Positions 28,333 through 37,368 of a DNA stretch of 64,000 nt are shown here, piece by piece. The translations under genes were made by a program, and so were the position numbers. The DNA is from Polynucleobacter alcilacus (GTDB lineage: Bacteria; Pseudomonadota; Gammaproteobacteria; Burkholderiales; Burkholderiaceae), in NCBI RefSeq assembly GCF_018881545.1, contig NZ_JACVQD010000001.1, positions 1,392,039 to 1,456,038 of the forward strand, read 5' to 3'. How positions within the stretch are numbered: the stretch's first letter is position 1; each line of letters opens with the position of its first letter. The notes under the pieces are model-generated. The model made no database searches, was not told the origin of the DNA, and was given only the letters and a program-made list of their open reading frames with translations.

Positions 28333-28707
28333 ATGAATCCCCACGAAATTACTATTGCGGTCAAAGCCCAGTACCTTCCAGAGCAATCTGACCCCGATAA
28401 CCGTCAATTTGCCTTTGCCTATACGGTCACCATTCGCAATACTGGCGCAGCCAGTATTCAGCTGATTGCCCGCCATTGGTTCATTACTGATGGGGATAAT
28501 GATGTCCAAGAAGTGCGGGGCTTGGGGGTAGTGGGTCAGCAACCCCTATTGCGCTCTGGGGAGCAGTTTGAATACACCAGTTGGGCTACCTTACCCACCC
28601 CGGCGGGCACTATGCGAGGCGAGTACTTCTGTGTGACAGAGGAGGCACAGTTTTTTCAGGCCCCAATCCCAGAATTTGCACTAGTAATGCCACGTACCCT
28701 GCATTAA
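28333..28707 (+). CDS. apaG: ApaG domain protein
   Basis: This 124-residue protein is a single beta-sandwich ApaG domain. Recognisable parts are the N-terminal ITIAVKAQYLPEQSDPDNRQFAFAYTVTI, then ARHWFITDGDNDVQEVRGLGVVGQQP and MRGEYFCVTEEAQFFQAPIPEF. In E. coli apaG is linked to cobalt/magnesium tolerance; its biochemical role is unresolved. I chose the ATG at 28333 because it fits the usual family start; the alternative 18 bp upstream adds six poorly conserved residues. It is divergent from rpe. Confidence 0.93.
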   Translation: MNPHEITIAVKAQYLPEQSDPDNRQFAFAYTVTIRNTGAASIQLIARHWFITDGDNDVQEVRGLGVVGQQPLLRSGEQFEYTSWATLPTPAGTMRGEYFCVTEEAQFFQAPIPEFALVMPRTLH

Positions 28708-28725
28708 TGCAAAGTAGTAAAAATG

Positions 28726-28839
28726 CTATTTTTTCCCTTTGCCCGTCCAGAGGACAATAAATAATAAAAGTCCTAAAGCAATAGCGCCTTCAATAACAAA
28801 GAGCAGCATGGGGTATTCATCAAGTAAATTGGCAATCAT
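28726..28839 (-). CDS. Candidate small membrane protein, 37 residues
   Basis: The minus strand between apaG and mltA reads an ATG-to-TAG frame of 37 codons. It has a short polar N-terminus (MIANLLDEYP), one hydrophobic helix (MLLFVIEGAIALGLLLFIVL) and a basic end (WTGKGKK). The pattern of one membrane span followed by a positive tail is what real small inner-membrane proteins look like, and the region is otherwise non-coding. Its start codon and that of mltA share the palindrome CATG. No good ribosome site is visible upstream; an inner ATG at 28809 is a second possible start. I do not recognise the family. Confidence 0.4.
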   Translation of the reverse strand: MIANLLDEYPMLLFVIEGAIALGLLLFIVLWTGKGKK

Positions 28840-29947
28840 GATTTCTAAATTTAAATTATTCCATCTAAGTGTATTCGCTATATTGCTTGCTAGCTTAATT
28901 GTTGCTTGCTCAACTCCGCCAACGCGAGGAACTGGTTATCGCTCTGGCAGTTCTGGCGCTGCGCCCTCAACTTATAACTCATCAATAGCTAACTTCAGTG
29001 CTGTTTCATGGCAGGCATTGCCTGGTTGGCAAGAAGATAACTTGACACAGGCTTGGCCTGCATGGCTTAAAAGTTGTGACGTATTACGTAAGCGCGCTGG
29101 AGAGGTGAATTGGCGCCAAGTGTGTGCTCAAGCTGGAAGTGTTTCTGCTCAAGACTCCTCAGCCATTCGAAAATATTTCGAGACTTATTTTCAGGCATAT
29201 GAAATCCGCAACCACTCTGGCAGCGAAACAGGTTTGATTACGGGTTACTACGAACCTGTGATGAATGGCTCACAAACGCGCACCAGCACTTACAGCGTGC
29301 CGCTTTATGCCTATCCCAACGCATGGCGAAATTCTAAGCCGAACCCAGGCCCAACCCGTGCAGAGTTGATGGGTTCAGGAGTTTTAAAAGGATCAGAAAT
29401 TGCTTGGGTGCAAGATCCTGTTGAAGCTGCCTCCATGCAAATTCAGGGCTCAGGAAAAATTCGGCTCGAGAACGGCAGAATATTGCAGTTGGGATTCGCT
29501 GGTACAAATGAGCAGCCCTTTAAATCTTCAGCACAATGGTTGCTTGATCGCAAAGAAATTACCAGCAAAGAGGCGACTATGCAGGGTATTTCGCAATGGG
29601 CTAAGCGTAATCCTGAGCGTGTGAATGAAATGCTTAATGCCAATCCCCGTTTTGTCTTTTTTAAAGAGACTTCGGGTACTGTCGGTGCCCTTGGAGTTTC
29701 ATTAACCGGTGAGCGCAGTATTGCGATTGATCCTCAAGCAATGCCCTTGGGTGCCCCGGTATTTCTGGTGACCACCAAACCTTTGAGTTCTGAACCCTTG
29801 CAGAAGTTGGTGCTGGCTCAGGATACTGGTAAAGCCATTGTGGGGGGCGTCAGGGCTGATTACTATTGGGGATCTGGTGAGGCTGCAGGAGAAATGGCGG
29901 GTCGTATGAAACAAAATGGCAAGATGTGGCTATTGTTGCCGCGTTAA
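28838..29947 (+). CDS. mltA: Membrane-bound lytic murein transglycosylase A (lipoprotein)
   Basis: This 369-residue outer-membrane lipoprotein cleaves peptidoglycan glycan strands to 1,6-anhydro ends. The signal MISKFKLFHLSVFAILLASL leads to a lipobox-like IVAC, with lipidated Cys24. The MltA domain shows GLITGYYEPVMNGSQ and VEAASMQIQGSGKIRL. The C-terminal 3D domain has LAQDTGKAIVGGVRADYYWG, whose Asp is the likely catalytic residue. I start at 28838, because longer in-frame versions would bury the signal peptide. Confidence 0.92.
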   Translation: MISKFKLFHLSVFAILLASLIVACSTPPTRGTGYRSGSSGAAPSTYNSSIANFSAVSWQALPGWQEDNLTQAWPAWLKSCDVLRKRAGEVNWRQVCAQAGSVSAQDSSAIRKYFETYFQAYEIRNHSGSETGLITGYYEPVMNGSQTRTSTYSVPLYAYPNAWRNSKPNPGPTRAELMGSGVLKGSEIAWVQDPVEAASMQIQGSGKIRLENGRILQLGFAGTNEQPFKSSAQWLLDRKEITSKEATMQGISQWAKRNPERVNEMLNANPRFVFFKETSGTVGALGVSLTGERSIAIDPQAMPLGAPVFLVTTKPLSSEPLQKLVLAQDTGKAIVGGVRADYYWGSGEAAGEMAGRMKQNGKMWLLLPR

Positions 29948-29971
29948 TTGATTACAGACAGGAAGAAATCT

Positions 29972-30748
29972 ATGAGCTACAAAACAATTTTGACTGAAGT
30001 GGACGGCAAGGTTGCCACTATCACCTTAAATCGTCCTGAGGTGCTAAATGCGCTGAACGACCAATTAATGGATGAACTCGGCGAGGCATTGCTTGCATAT
30101 GATGCAGATGACAATATTGGCTGCATCATTGTGACGGGCAGTGAGAAGGCATTTGCTGCCGGCGCTGATATTGCCTCAATGGCAAAGCGGAACCTGCAAG
30201 AGGTATATCGCCATAATTTTATTTCCCGTAATTGGGAGCACATGCAAAAAGTTCGTAAACCTGTGATTGCTGCAGTATCGGGCTATGCACTAGGAGGTGG
30301 ATGTGAGCTAGCAATGATGTGCGACACCATCATGGCCGCCGACAATGCCAAGTTTGCGCAGCCAGAAATTAAGTTGGGAATCATCCCAGGCGCTGGGGGG
30401 ACTCAGCGTTTGCCGCGGGCAGTATCCAAAGCCAAGGCAATGGATCTAGCCTTAACGGGTCGCATGATGGATGCTGTTGAGGCTGAACGTGCAGGCTTGG
30501 TATCCCGCATCTTCCCTAAGGCTGATTTATTGAAAGAAGTCAAAGCCATCGCTAAAGAAATTGCTGACATGCCCTTATTGACAAGCATGATGGTTAAGGA
30601 AGCAGTCAACACCGCTTACGAAACGACTCTTTCACAAGGTATTCATTTCGAACGGCGCTTGTTCCATACCTGTTTTGGAACAAATGATCAAAAAGAAGGT
30701 ATGGCAGCATTCATCGAAAAACGTCCCGCTAAATTTACTAACTCTTAA
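29972..30748 (+). CDS. Enoyl-CoA hydratase/isomerase (crotonase) family
   Basis: This 258-residue enzyme adds water across the double bond of enoyl-CoA in fatty-acid or amino-acid breakdown. The oxyanion-hole segments [11 protein letters not shown] and [17 protein letters not shown] are present, with catalytic glutamates in GGGCELAM and in [20 protein letters not shown]. Both catalytic Glu residues suggest a genuine hydratase. I chose the ATG at 29972 because AGGAAGAA precedes it; the frame extends to a TTG at 29948 without conservation. It resembles EchA/PaaF-type short-chain hydratases. Confidence 0.9.
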   Translation: MSYKTILTEVDGKVATITLNRPEVLNALNDQLMDELGEALLAYDADDNIGCIIVTGSEKAFAAGADIASMAKRNLQEVYRHNFISRNWEHMQKVRKPVIAAVSGYALGGGCELAMMCDTIMAADNAKFAQPEIKLGIIPGAGGTQRLPRAVSKAKAMDLALTGRMMDAVEAERAGLVSRIFPKADLLKEVKAIAKEIADMPLLTSMMVKEAVNTAYETTLSQGIHFERRLFHTCFGTNDQKEGMAAFIEKRPAKFTNS

Positions 30749-30752
30749 GGAC

Positions 30753-31949
30753 TTAATTCTTTTCTAGGTAGCGCTGAGCTAGTTTGACCCAATAGCTCAC
30801 GCCCACGGGTATCAAAGCATCATTGAAGTCATATGAAGGATTGTGTAGGTGGCAGGGTCCCATGCCGTGACCTACAGAGCGATGATCGCCATCGCCATTA
30901 CCCAGAAAAACGTAGCATCCTGGTTTCTCTAGCAACATAAACGCAAAATCTTCGGCACCCATTGTTGGGTCAATTGCAGTATCGACATTTTGCTTGCCTA
31001 CCAATTCGCTCATTACTTCACTCGCAAATTGCACTTCATTGGCATGGTTGATTAGTGGTGGATATTTTCTGGAGAATTCAATTTCTGCTTGGCAATCAAA
31101 GGCGCTCGCAACACTGTGGGAAATTTCTCGCAGACGTTGCTCCATCAAGTCCAATACTTCAAGCGTAAATGTGCGGATAGTACCCCCAATAAATGCGCTA
31201 TCGGGAATGACATTACTTGTCTCACCAGCATGAAATTGGGTAACTGAAAGAACGGCAGCATCTACAGGCCGCTTATTGCGAGTAATGATGCTCTGCAAAG
31301 CCAACACGACTTGCGCTCCAGTCAATACCGGATCGGCGCTATTGTGGGGTAATGCAGCGTGACCACCTTTGCCTTTGATGGTGATTTCAAAAGTATTGCT
31401 AGAAGCCATCATGGGCCCAGCAGTAACACCAAAAGCACCTTCGGCTAATCCTGGCCAGTTATGAAGTCCAAAGACGGCATCACAAGGAAACTCCTTAAAG
31501 AGACCGTCTTTAATCATTTCATTAGCGCCAGCGCCGCCCTCTTCAGCAGGTTGAAAAATGAAGATCACTGTACCCTTGAAATCGCGATGATTTGATAAGT
31601 ATTGCGCAGCACCCAGCAACATTGCAGTGTGACCGTCGTGGCCACAGGCATGCATTTTTCCAGGATTGCGGGATGTATGAGCAAAATTATTGTGTTCTTG
31701 CAATGGCAATGCATCCATATCAGCACGCAGGCCAATCATTTTGCCGGGACCAAGCTCACCGTCTATTCGGCCGACAACCCCAGTTTTAGCCATACCCCTG
31801 TAAACAGTAATACCCCAACTTGAAAGTGCTTCTGCAACTAGATCGGCTGTGCGGTTTTCTTCGAAACGCAATTCAGGATGAGCATGAATATCGCGTCGAA
31901 TTTCTTGAACTGCTTCTGCAGAATCTATGATTTCAGGGAGTAAATGCAT
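30753..31949 (-). CDS. M20-family amidohydrolase (hippurate hydrolase / IAA-amino acid hydrolase type)
   Basis: This 398-residue zinc or manganese amidohydrolase has the M20D motifs ADMDALPLQEHN, MHACGHDGHTAMLLGAA and FQPAEEGGAGANEMI, and a C-terminal MGAEDFAFML. The inserted dimerisation domain contains KGKGGHAALPHNSADPV. It removes an acyl group from an amino acid or similar amide; the true substrate cannot be deduced. It lies 59 bp downstream of bioD on the same strand and converges on the crotonase gene, 4 bp from its stop. Confidence 0.9.
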   Translation of the reverse strand: MHLLPEIIDSAEAVQEIRRDIHAHPELRFEENRTADLVAEALSSWGITVYRGMAKTGVVGRIDGELGPGKMIGLRADMDALPLQEHNNFAHTSRNPGKMHACGHDGHTAMLLGAAQYLSNHRDFKGTVIFIFQPAEEGGAGANEMIKDGLFKEFPCDAVFGLHNWPGLAEGAFGVTAGPMMASSNTFEITIKGKGGHAALPHNSADPVLTGAQVVLALQSIITRNKRPVDAAVLSVTQFHAGETSNVIPDSAFIGGTIRTFTLEVLDLMEQRLREISHSVASAFDCQAEIEFSRKYPPLINHANEVQFASEVMSELVGKQNVDTAIDPTMGAEDFAFMLLEKPGCYVFLGNGDGDHRSVGHGMGPCHLHNPSYDFNDALIPVGVSYWVKLAQRYLEKN

Positions 31950-32008
31950 GCCTTCATCTTATCCGAAAGTCCTCTCGAACGCAGTTTTAGAGGCGACTTT
32001 TAAATGAT

Positions 32009-32728
32009 TTAGAGGCTTGGCAGTTGAATGTGCTGCGCAGCAAAACCCAAGGCTTTAATCGAATAGGGGCTGTTATTGGGTTTTAGAAGTTCTTTTGGCA
32101 AAGCAGGGATTAGTCCTAAGAAAGGCGCAGTAATTCTTGATTGCAGCGTTGAAATATTTTCCTTTAATAAAGGCATTTCAATAGAAAGGGTATTGGCGAG
32201 CCAACCAGCAATCTTTAATTTACGGGACTGAATAGCCTCACAAGTAAGAAGGGCATGATTGATGCAGCCTAATTTCATACCCACCACCAAGATCACCGGC
32301 AAATCCATTTTCTGGGCAAGATGACCCAGATCTTCTTGATCATTTAGCGGGACCAGAAATCCGCCAGCACCCTCTACAACAATAAAGTCGCTTTGGCTTT
32401 GAATCTGCTTGAAGGCTTGCAAGATGTTATTGAGCTCAAGGCGAATGCCTTGATTCGCGGCAACTACATGTGGGGCTGCAGGGATATCTAAGACGTATGG
32501 ACATAACTCCAGTTGCCCAGGCTTTACTTCAGAAGCAATCCGCAAGGTCTCGATATCTTCGTTCAGAATGGCGCCGTCGCTATTTTGGTATGTACCAGCG
32601 ACTACCGGCTTAAATCCAATGGCATTCAGTCCTTGTTCACGCAGCTTCAGAATGAATGCAGCACTCGCTAAGGTTTTACCAACCTCGGTATCGGTACCAA
32701 CAACAAAGAATCCGGATGTCTTACTCAT
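32009..32728 (-). CDS. bioD: Dethiobiotin synthetase
   Basis: This 239-residue ATP-dependent carboxylase closes the ureido ring of dethiobiotin from DAPA and CO2. The P-loop is GTDTEVGKT at residues 11-19, and the KPVVAG and VVEGAGGFLVPL segments are conserved. It is the third gene of the minus-strand operon bioA-bioF-bioD and overlaps the bioF stop by 4 bp (ATGA). Confidence 0.95.
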   Translation of the reverse strand: MSKTSGFFVVGTDTEVGKTLASAAFILKLREQGLNAIGFKPVVAGTYQNSDGAILNEDIETLRIASEVKPGQLELCPYVLDIPAAPHVVAANQGIRLELNNILQAFKQIQSQSDFIVVEGAGGFLVPLNDQEDLGHLAQKMDLPVILVVGMKLGCINHALLTCEAIQSRKLKIAGWLANTLSIEMPLLKENISTLQSRITAPFLGLIPALPKELLKPNNSPYSIKALGFAAQHIQLPSL

Positions 32729-33960
32729 GCAGAAATTGTTTCAAGCGTTTTTTGTTCAATACTTTTTAAGGTGCGGATGAGTTCGCGCACATCATCAACC
32801 CGATGGTTTGCTGAAAAGGTAATTCGCAAACGCGCGCTACCGCTAGGGACGGTTGGTGGACGAATTGCTGGAATCCAATAACCGGCTTCATCTAGTAATT
32901 TGGCAGCCAATAAGGCATTGGCATTGCTACCCATGATGATGGGTTGTATTGGAGTGCAGGAAGACACTTTCTCCCAGATAGAAAAGGACATTTCATCCTG
33001 CCAAACTTTGATGAGTTGGTTCAAATGGGCGCGTCGTTTCTTGCCCTCTTCGCCATCAATAATTTCTAAACTTTTTAGCAAGGTATGTGCAAGCGCTGGT
33101 GGTGTTGCAGTACTGTAAATATAAGGACGTCCCTTCTGAATGAGCCATTCAATAAAGGAATCTTGTGCGCAAATAAAAGCACCGCTGACACCAGCAGCTT
33201 TTCCTAAAGTACCAATATAGATGACCCGATCCGATTGAATAGCTACCTGCTCCAAAATGCCATGACCTTGTTTACCTAAAACGCCAAAACCATGTGCATC
33301 GTCTACTAAGAGCAGTGCATCGTATTGCTCGGCAATACGAATTAATTCTTGAACGGGTGCTAGATCACCATCCATGCTAAAGACACCATCCGTCACAATG
33401 ATTTTGAGTAACTTTGCATCCTGCTTTAACGTTTCGGTTAAAGAATCGAGTTGCCTGTGGTCGAAGAGGCTAATTACTGCACCATTTTGGGTGGCAGCGA
33501 GACGAGCGCCATCAATGAGAGAGGCGTGATTGAGTCTGGCGGCATAAATACTTGTACAGCTAGGGGGCGCTAACTTAGCTAGGCCCGTAATGGCGGTGAG
33601 ATTTGCTAGGTAACCAGTGCTAAAAAACAGTGCACGCGCCTTGGGGATATGAGGCTCCTGAAAGGATGCCAGCTTAGTCTCCAGGAGTTCATGGGCGACA
33701 CTATGCCCGCTAATTAAATGGGAGGCGCCACTACCAACCCCATATTTTTTTCCACCTTCAGCTAAGGCATTAATCAGCTCAGAATGGTTGGCAAGACCAA
33801 GATAGTCATTGCTACAAAACGCTTTGAGCTGTCTGTCGCTCACAATTGCTTGTACGTCACAAGGAGATTGGGTGACGCGAAGTTTGCGTTTCAGAAGTTG
33901 TTTCTCTAAATCGGCAATCTGATCTTGCGCCAACTTCAATGCATTAAAGGCTCCTGTCAT
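32725..33960 (-). CDS. bioF: 8-amino-7-oxononanoate synthase
   Basis: This 411-residue PLP enzyme condenses pimeloyl thioester with alanine. The PLP lysine is Lys254 in IGTLGKAAGVSGAF, and the Asp and His in LLVDDAHGFGVLG contact the cofactor. NDYLGLANH and GVGSGASHLISGH are family signatures. It overlaps bioA by 4 bp and bioD by 4 bp, so the operon is tightly coupled. Confidence 0.95.
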   Translation of the reverse strand: MTGAFNALKLAQDQIADLEKQLLKRKLRVTQSPCDVQAIVSDRQLKAFCSNDYLGLANHSELINALAEGGKKYGVGSGASHLISGHSVAHELLETKLASFQEPHIPKARALFFSTGYLANLTAITGLAKLAPPSCTSIYAARLNHASLIDGARLAATQNGAVISLFDHRQLDSLTETLKQDAKLLKIIVTDGVFSMDGDLAPVQELIRIAEQYDALLLVDDAHGFGVLGKQGHGILEQVAIQSDRVIYIGTLGKAAGVSGAFICAQDSFIEWLIQKGRPYIYSTATPPALAHTLLKSLEIIDGEEGKKRRAHLNQLIKVWQDEMSFSIWEKVSSCTPIQPIIMGSNANALLAAKLLDEAGYWIPAIRPPTVPSGSARLRITFSANHRVDDVRELIRTLKSIEQKTLETISA

Positions 33961-35303
33961 GCCAGCACCTTTTCAAGTGCGCGTTGTACAGACTTACCCA
34001 TTTGCAAAGTTTCTTCGGTAGACAAGATGTAGGGCGGCATGACATAAATCGTATTGCCAATGGGTCTAATGAGAATGCCTTCCTCTAAACTTTTGGCAAA
34101 CATTTCTCGAGGAAAAGCACTTGCATTTTTGAGATAACTTTTTTGGATATCAAAAGCCAAAATCATACCCTGCTGACGCCAGTGCTCTAGTCGTTCATCT
34201 GCTTTCGCCCAGGCAAATGCGTTAGCTAAGTCTTGTGATCGCAGTTGATTTTTTTCTAGAACTTGTTCAGTCTCAAAAATTTCTAGACAAGCAAGTGCGG
34301 CAGCGCATGCTAGCGGATTACCGGTATAGGAATGTGAATGCAGGAAGCCTTGTTGCGTTTGATCACTATAAAAAGTACGGTAAATCATCTCGGTAGTCAG
34401 GCACAGGGAGAGCGGGAGGTAGCCACCGCTGATACCCTTAGATAAGGTTAAAAAGTCTGGCCAGATGCCTGCATGCTCGCAGGCAAAAAATCTGCCACTG
34501 CGCCCGCAACCTACAGCAATTTCATCCGCGATGAGATGGATCTCATAGCGATCGCAAAGATCTCGAACGAGGCGGAGATATTCTGGTGAATACATCGCCA
34601 TGTGTCCCGCGCACTGAACTAATGGCTCAACGATAATAGCGGCGATATGCTCATGCTTTTTTTCAAATAGTTGCTCGAGCTCTTTGGCAGCTTGTTTAGC
34701 TACGTCTTCTGCACTCTCACCGGCTTGCGCTTGACGTGCATCTGGTGAGCGAACTGTATAAACATCTTGTAATAGAGAGCCATAGGCTTCGCGGAAAATT
34801 GCAACATCGGTTACGGCTAAGGCACCAAGCGTTTCGCCGTGATAGCCATTTTCTAAACAAACAAATTTTTTCTTTTGGGGCTTACCCTTGAGTTGCCAAA
34901 AGTGGTGACTCATCTTCAGCGCAATTTCTACTGCGGATGCGCCATCCGATGCGTAGAAAACATGTCCTAAATGATGATGAGTTAATGCGGATAGTTTTTC
35001 AGAAAGCTCCACAACGGGTTGATGAGTAAAACCCGCGAGCATCACATGTTCAATTTTTTGCAGTTGCTCGATGATGGCTTGATTGATACGATCATTAGAG
35101 TGGCCAAATAAATTAGTCCACCAAGAGCTAATGCAGTCGAGTAATGCATTCCCATTTTCATCGTAAAGCCACGCCCCTTTACCTTTGGTAATGGCGATGA
35201 GGGGAAAAGACTCATGGTGCTTCATCTGAGTGCAGGGGTGCCAAACAGCCGCTAAGCTGCGATCAACGAGGGTGGGTTGATTTAGATCAGAAATAACCTT
35301 CAT
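33957..35303 (-). CDS. bioA: Adenosylmethionine-8-amino-7-oxononanoate aminotransferase
   Basis: This 448-residue class III aminotransferase converts KAPA to DAPA with SAM as amino donor. The PLP lysine is in FLTLSKGISGGYLPLSL. The N-terminal WHPCTQMKHHESFPLI is typical of BioA rather than other class III enzymes. It is the first gene of bioAFD and diverges from bioB across 90 bp. I see no BirA-type operator (TTGTAAACC arms) in that gap. Confidence 0.95.
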   Translation of the reverse strand: MKVISDLNQPTLVDRSLAAVWHPCTQMKHHESFPLIAITKGKGAWLYDENGNALLDCISSWWTNLFGHSNDRINQAIIEQLQKIEHVMLAGFTHQPVVELSEKLSALTHHHLGHVFYASDGASAVEIALKMSHHFWQLKGKPQKKKFVCLENGYHGETLGALAVTDVAIFREAYGSLLQDVYTVRSPDARQAQAGESAEDVAKQAAKELEQLFEKKHEHIAAIIVEPLVQCAGHMAMYSPEYLRLVRDLCDRYEIHLIADEIAVGCGRSGRFFACEHAGIWPDFLTLSKGISGGYLPLSLCLTTEMIYRTFYSDQTQQGFLHSHSYTGNPLACAAALACLEIFETEQVLEKNQLRSQDLANAFAWAKADERLEHWRQQGMILAFDIQKSYLKNASAFPREMFAKSLEEGILIRPIGNTIYVMPPYILSTEETLQMGKSVQRALEKVLA

Positions 35304-35393
35304 GTTTGGTATTTGACCACTAGTTTTTCGAAATTCCGGGCTGTATCTGTTATGTTAATGACTTGAATTGATCTATTACCTGGATATTTACCC

Positions 35394-36431
35394 ATGTTGG
35401 AAGCCCAAACTGCTCAAAAACCGCTTACCTTAGTTAAATCTAAGGCTAATTTACGTAAAGAGGTCGATGCCTCTGGCGATTGGACGGTAGCTCAGATTGA
35501 AGCTTTGTTTGCACTGCCTTTCAATGCATTAATGCTGAAGGCGCAAGAGGCTCATAAAGCCAATTTCCCTGAGGGTGATGTGGAATTAGCAACTTTACTG
35601 TCCATTAAGACGGGTGGCTGCCCTGAGGATTGCGCTTATTGTCCGCAAGCGGCGCGTTATGACACCGACGTTAAGGCAGAGAAGTTAATGGGGCTAGAAG
35701 AGGTCTTAGAAGCGGCTAAGGCCGCTAAAGCAGCTGGTTCTAATCGGTTCTGTATGGGGGCGGCTTGGCGCGAACCCAAGGATCGCGATATTGAAAAAGT
35801 GACCGCGATGATTAAAGGTGTTAAAGCTTTGGGCCTGGAGACTTGCGCCACCTTAGGTATGCTGGAGGCGGGTCAAGCCCAGGCTTTGCAGGAGGCCGGC
35901 TTAGATTTTTACAATCACAACCTCGATACCAGTGAAGATTTTTACCGCTCAGTGATCTCTACCCGTGGCTATCAAGATCGCCTAGACACCATTTCGAATG
36001 TGCGTGCAGCAGGGATGTCGGTTTGCTGTGGAGGTATTGTGGGTATGGGTGAGACGCGCGAGCAACGTGCTGCTTTCTTGGCGCGCTTGGCGAATTTAAA
36101 CCCTTATCCAGAGTCGGTGCCTATTAATCACCTAGTGCCAGTAGCGGGCACCCCTTTAGCTGATCAAAAGCCCTTGGATCCCCTTGAATTTGTTAGAACC
36201 ATTGCGGTTGCTCGAATTACTATGCCCAAGGCTCGTGTGCGTTTATCTGCTGGCCGTCAAGAATTGGGAAGAGCCGTTCAGGCTATGTGCTTCATGGCTG
36301 GTGCCAATTCTATTTTCTATGGTGAGCAACTACTCACTACCGGTAACCCTGAGGCAGAGCAAGACCGTGAGCTCTTGGCCGAGCTAGGATTGAAGACTAA
36401 GCAAAGCTGTAAAGCCGAGGTTTTAATCTAA
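35394..36431 (+). CDS. bioB: Biotin synthase (radical SAM)
   Basis: This 345-residue iron-sulfur enzyme inserts sulfur into dethiobiotin. The radical-SAM cluster motif is CPEDCAYC with Cys76, Cys80 and Cys83. The [2Fe-2S] sulfur-donor region includes [12 protein letters not shown] and [10 protein letters not shown], and an arginine in [14 protein letters not shown] caps that cluster. It is divergent from bioAFD; coq7 follows by 10 bp and may be co-transcribed. Confidence 0.96.
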   Translation: MLEAQTAQKPLTLVKSKANLRKEVDASGDWTVAQIEALFALPFNALMLKAQEAHKANFPEGDVELATLLSIKTGGCPEDCAYCPQAARYDTDVKAEKLMGLEEVLEAAKAAKAAGSNRFCMGAAWREPKDRDIEKVTAMIKGVKALGLETCATLGMLEAGQAQALQEAGLDFYNHNLDTSEDFYRSVISTRGYQDRLDTISNVRAAGMSVCCGGIVGMGETREQRAAFLARLANLNPYPESVPINHLVPVAGTPLADQKPLDPLEFVRTIAVARITMPKARVRLSAGRQELGRAVQAMCFMAGANSIFYGEQLLTTGNPEAEQDRELLAELGLKTKQSCKAEVLI

Positions 36432-36441
36432 CTTTTGACTT

Positions 36442-37071
36442 ATGACCCCAATAGATCGCTTCATTATTGAGTTTGATACTGCACTTCGCTCAGTAGTAGG
36501 CGGAGCAAATGCCCAACGTCCCACTCCCGGATCGGAATCTGGGGCACATTCAACCTTAGATGCCACCGAGCGAAAGCACGCTGCAGGATTAATGCGTGTA
36601 AATCATGTGGGTGAAGTGTGTGCACAAGCGCTCTATCAATCGCAAAAATTGGTGGCACGAAACCCCCAAATTCAAGAGATGCTTGCACACTCAGGTCAAG
36701 AGGAAATGGATCACTTGGCGTGGTGTGAAACGCGGCTCAAAGAGCTCGGCTCACATACGAGTTATCTCAATCCATTTTGGTATGCAGGATCCTTCGCAAT
36801 CGGCTTGATAGCAGGCTTAGCGGGCGATAAGTGGAGTTTAGGTTTTGTCGCTGAAACTGAAAAACAAGTTGAAAATCATTTAGAAAGTCATCTCAAAACA
36901 TTGCCTGAAGAAGATCATCGTTCTCGCGCTATTGTTGATCAAATGCGCATTGATGAAATTGAGCATGGACAAGCGGCATTGCATGCCGGTGGAGTTGATT
37001 TACCAAAACCAATTCAGAAAATGATGCAATCCATATCCAAGGTAATGACATCCACTGCTTATAAAATTTAA
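36442..37071 (+). CDS. coq7: Coq7-type demethoxyubiquinone hydroxylase
   Basis: This 209-residue di-iron monooxygenase hydroxylates 2-polyprenyl-3-methyl-6-methoxy-benzoquinone, the late C6 step of ubiquinone synthesis. The iron-binding Glu/His pattern appears in [43 protein letters not shown] and [12 protein letters not shown]. The Ala/Gly-rich stretch [18 protein letters not shown] probably lies on the membrane. The last gene before the dcw cluster, it is followed by a 303-bp regulatory gap. Confidence 0.94.
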   Translation: MTPIDRFIIEFDTALRSVVGGANAQRPTPGSESGAHSTLDATERKHAAGLMRVNHVGEVCAQALYQSQKLVARNPQIQEMLAHSGQEEMDHLAWCETRLKELGSHTSYLNPFWYAGSFAIGLIAGLAGDKWSLGFVAETEKQVENHLESHLKTLPEEDHRSRAIVDQMRIDEIEHGQAALHAGGVDLPKPIQKMMQSISKVMTSTAYKI

Positions 37072-37136
37072 TACTGATATTGAGATTAAATTCAGAAAAT
37101 TCGTTTCAGATTAATTTTGATATATTTTTTCAGTAC

Positions 37137-37156
37137 TACTGTTTTTAAATACAGTA
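37137..37156. promoter_or_regulatory. LexA (SOS) box, near-consensus
   Basis: The site TACTGTTTTTAAATACAGTA matches the LexA consensus of beta/gammaproteobacteria (CTG-N10-CAG; TACTGTATATATATACAGTA) at 17 of 20 positions, and all mismatches lie in the AT-rich centre. A TATATT overlaps its right edge and TACAGT (with a weak TTTTCA 17 bp upstream) lies inside it, so a promoter here would be blocked by LexA. It lies about 160 bp upstream of the main mraZ promoter. Confidence 0.65.
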
Positions 37157-37267
37157 TATTTAGGCATTATCTAGAGAAATAGCTAAGACCTATTCTTAAG
37201 TATATTTTCCAAGCCGTTGTTTCAAGTAGCTATTTTAATAACAGCATTTTGTGAACACATGACGCTA

Positions 37268-37283
37268 AGTGTTTGTAAACACT
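37268..37283. promoter_or_regulatory. Perfect inverted repeat upstream of the mra promoter, candidate operator
   Basis: AGTGTTT and AAACACT are exact complements with a 2-bp centre (GT). A further AAACACT half-site lies at 37310-37316, touching the -35 box of the mraZ promoter. The compact 16-bp palindrome looks like a dimeric repressor or activator site, but I cannot name the factor. Confidence 0.4.
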
Positions 37284-37315
37284 AGAGAAATTCCTAAAAA
37301 AATCCCTAAAAACAC

Positions 37316-37344
37316 TTGACCCTCTTAGTACGATCCTCTAAAGT
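37316..37344 (+). promoter_or_regulatory. Sigma70-type promoter of the dcw cluster (Pmra)
   Basis: TTGACC (37316-37321) and TAAAGT (37339-37344) are spaced by exactly 17 bp. The -10 box overlaps the first MraZ repeat, so MraZ bound to its boxes would compete with RNA polymerase. This gives a short leader of roughly 25 nt before the GTG start of mraZ. Confidence 0.6.
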
Positions 37345-37368
37345 GGGAGGAAGTGTGAAAAAGTGGGG
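37341..37368 (+). promoter_or_regulatory. mraZ operator: MraZ box: three GTGGG-type direct repeats at 10-bp spacing
   Basis: AAGTGGG (37341), AAGTGTG (37351) and AAGTGGG (37361) recur in exact 10-bp register, the known layout of MraZ operators (TGGGN units separated by 5 nt). MraZ represses its own operon through such repeats in other bacteria. The middle copy has one change (GTGTG). The third copy supplies GGGG as the Shine-Dalgarno of mraZ. Confidence 0.75.

Noticed and set aside
35304..35393. BirA operator in the bioA-bioB divergent gap
   Set aside because: No pair of TTGTAAACC/GGTTTACAA arms is visible, and other symmetry in the gap is weak.
37217..37285. 22-codon TTG-initiated hydrophobic frame between the LexA box and the mra promoter, reminiscent of SOS-induced toxic peptides
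   Set aside because: It has no ribosome site, a rare start codon, and ends inside the inverted repeat; the composition is what AT-rich non-coding DNA gives by chance.
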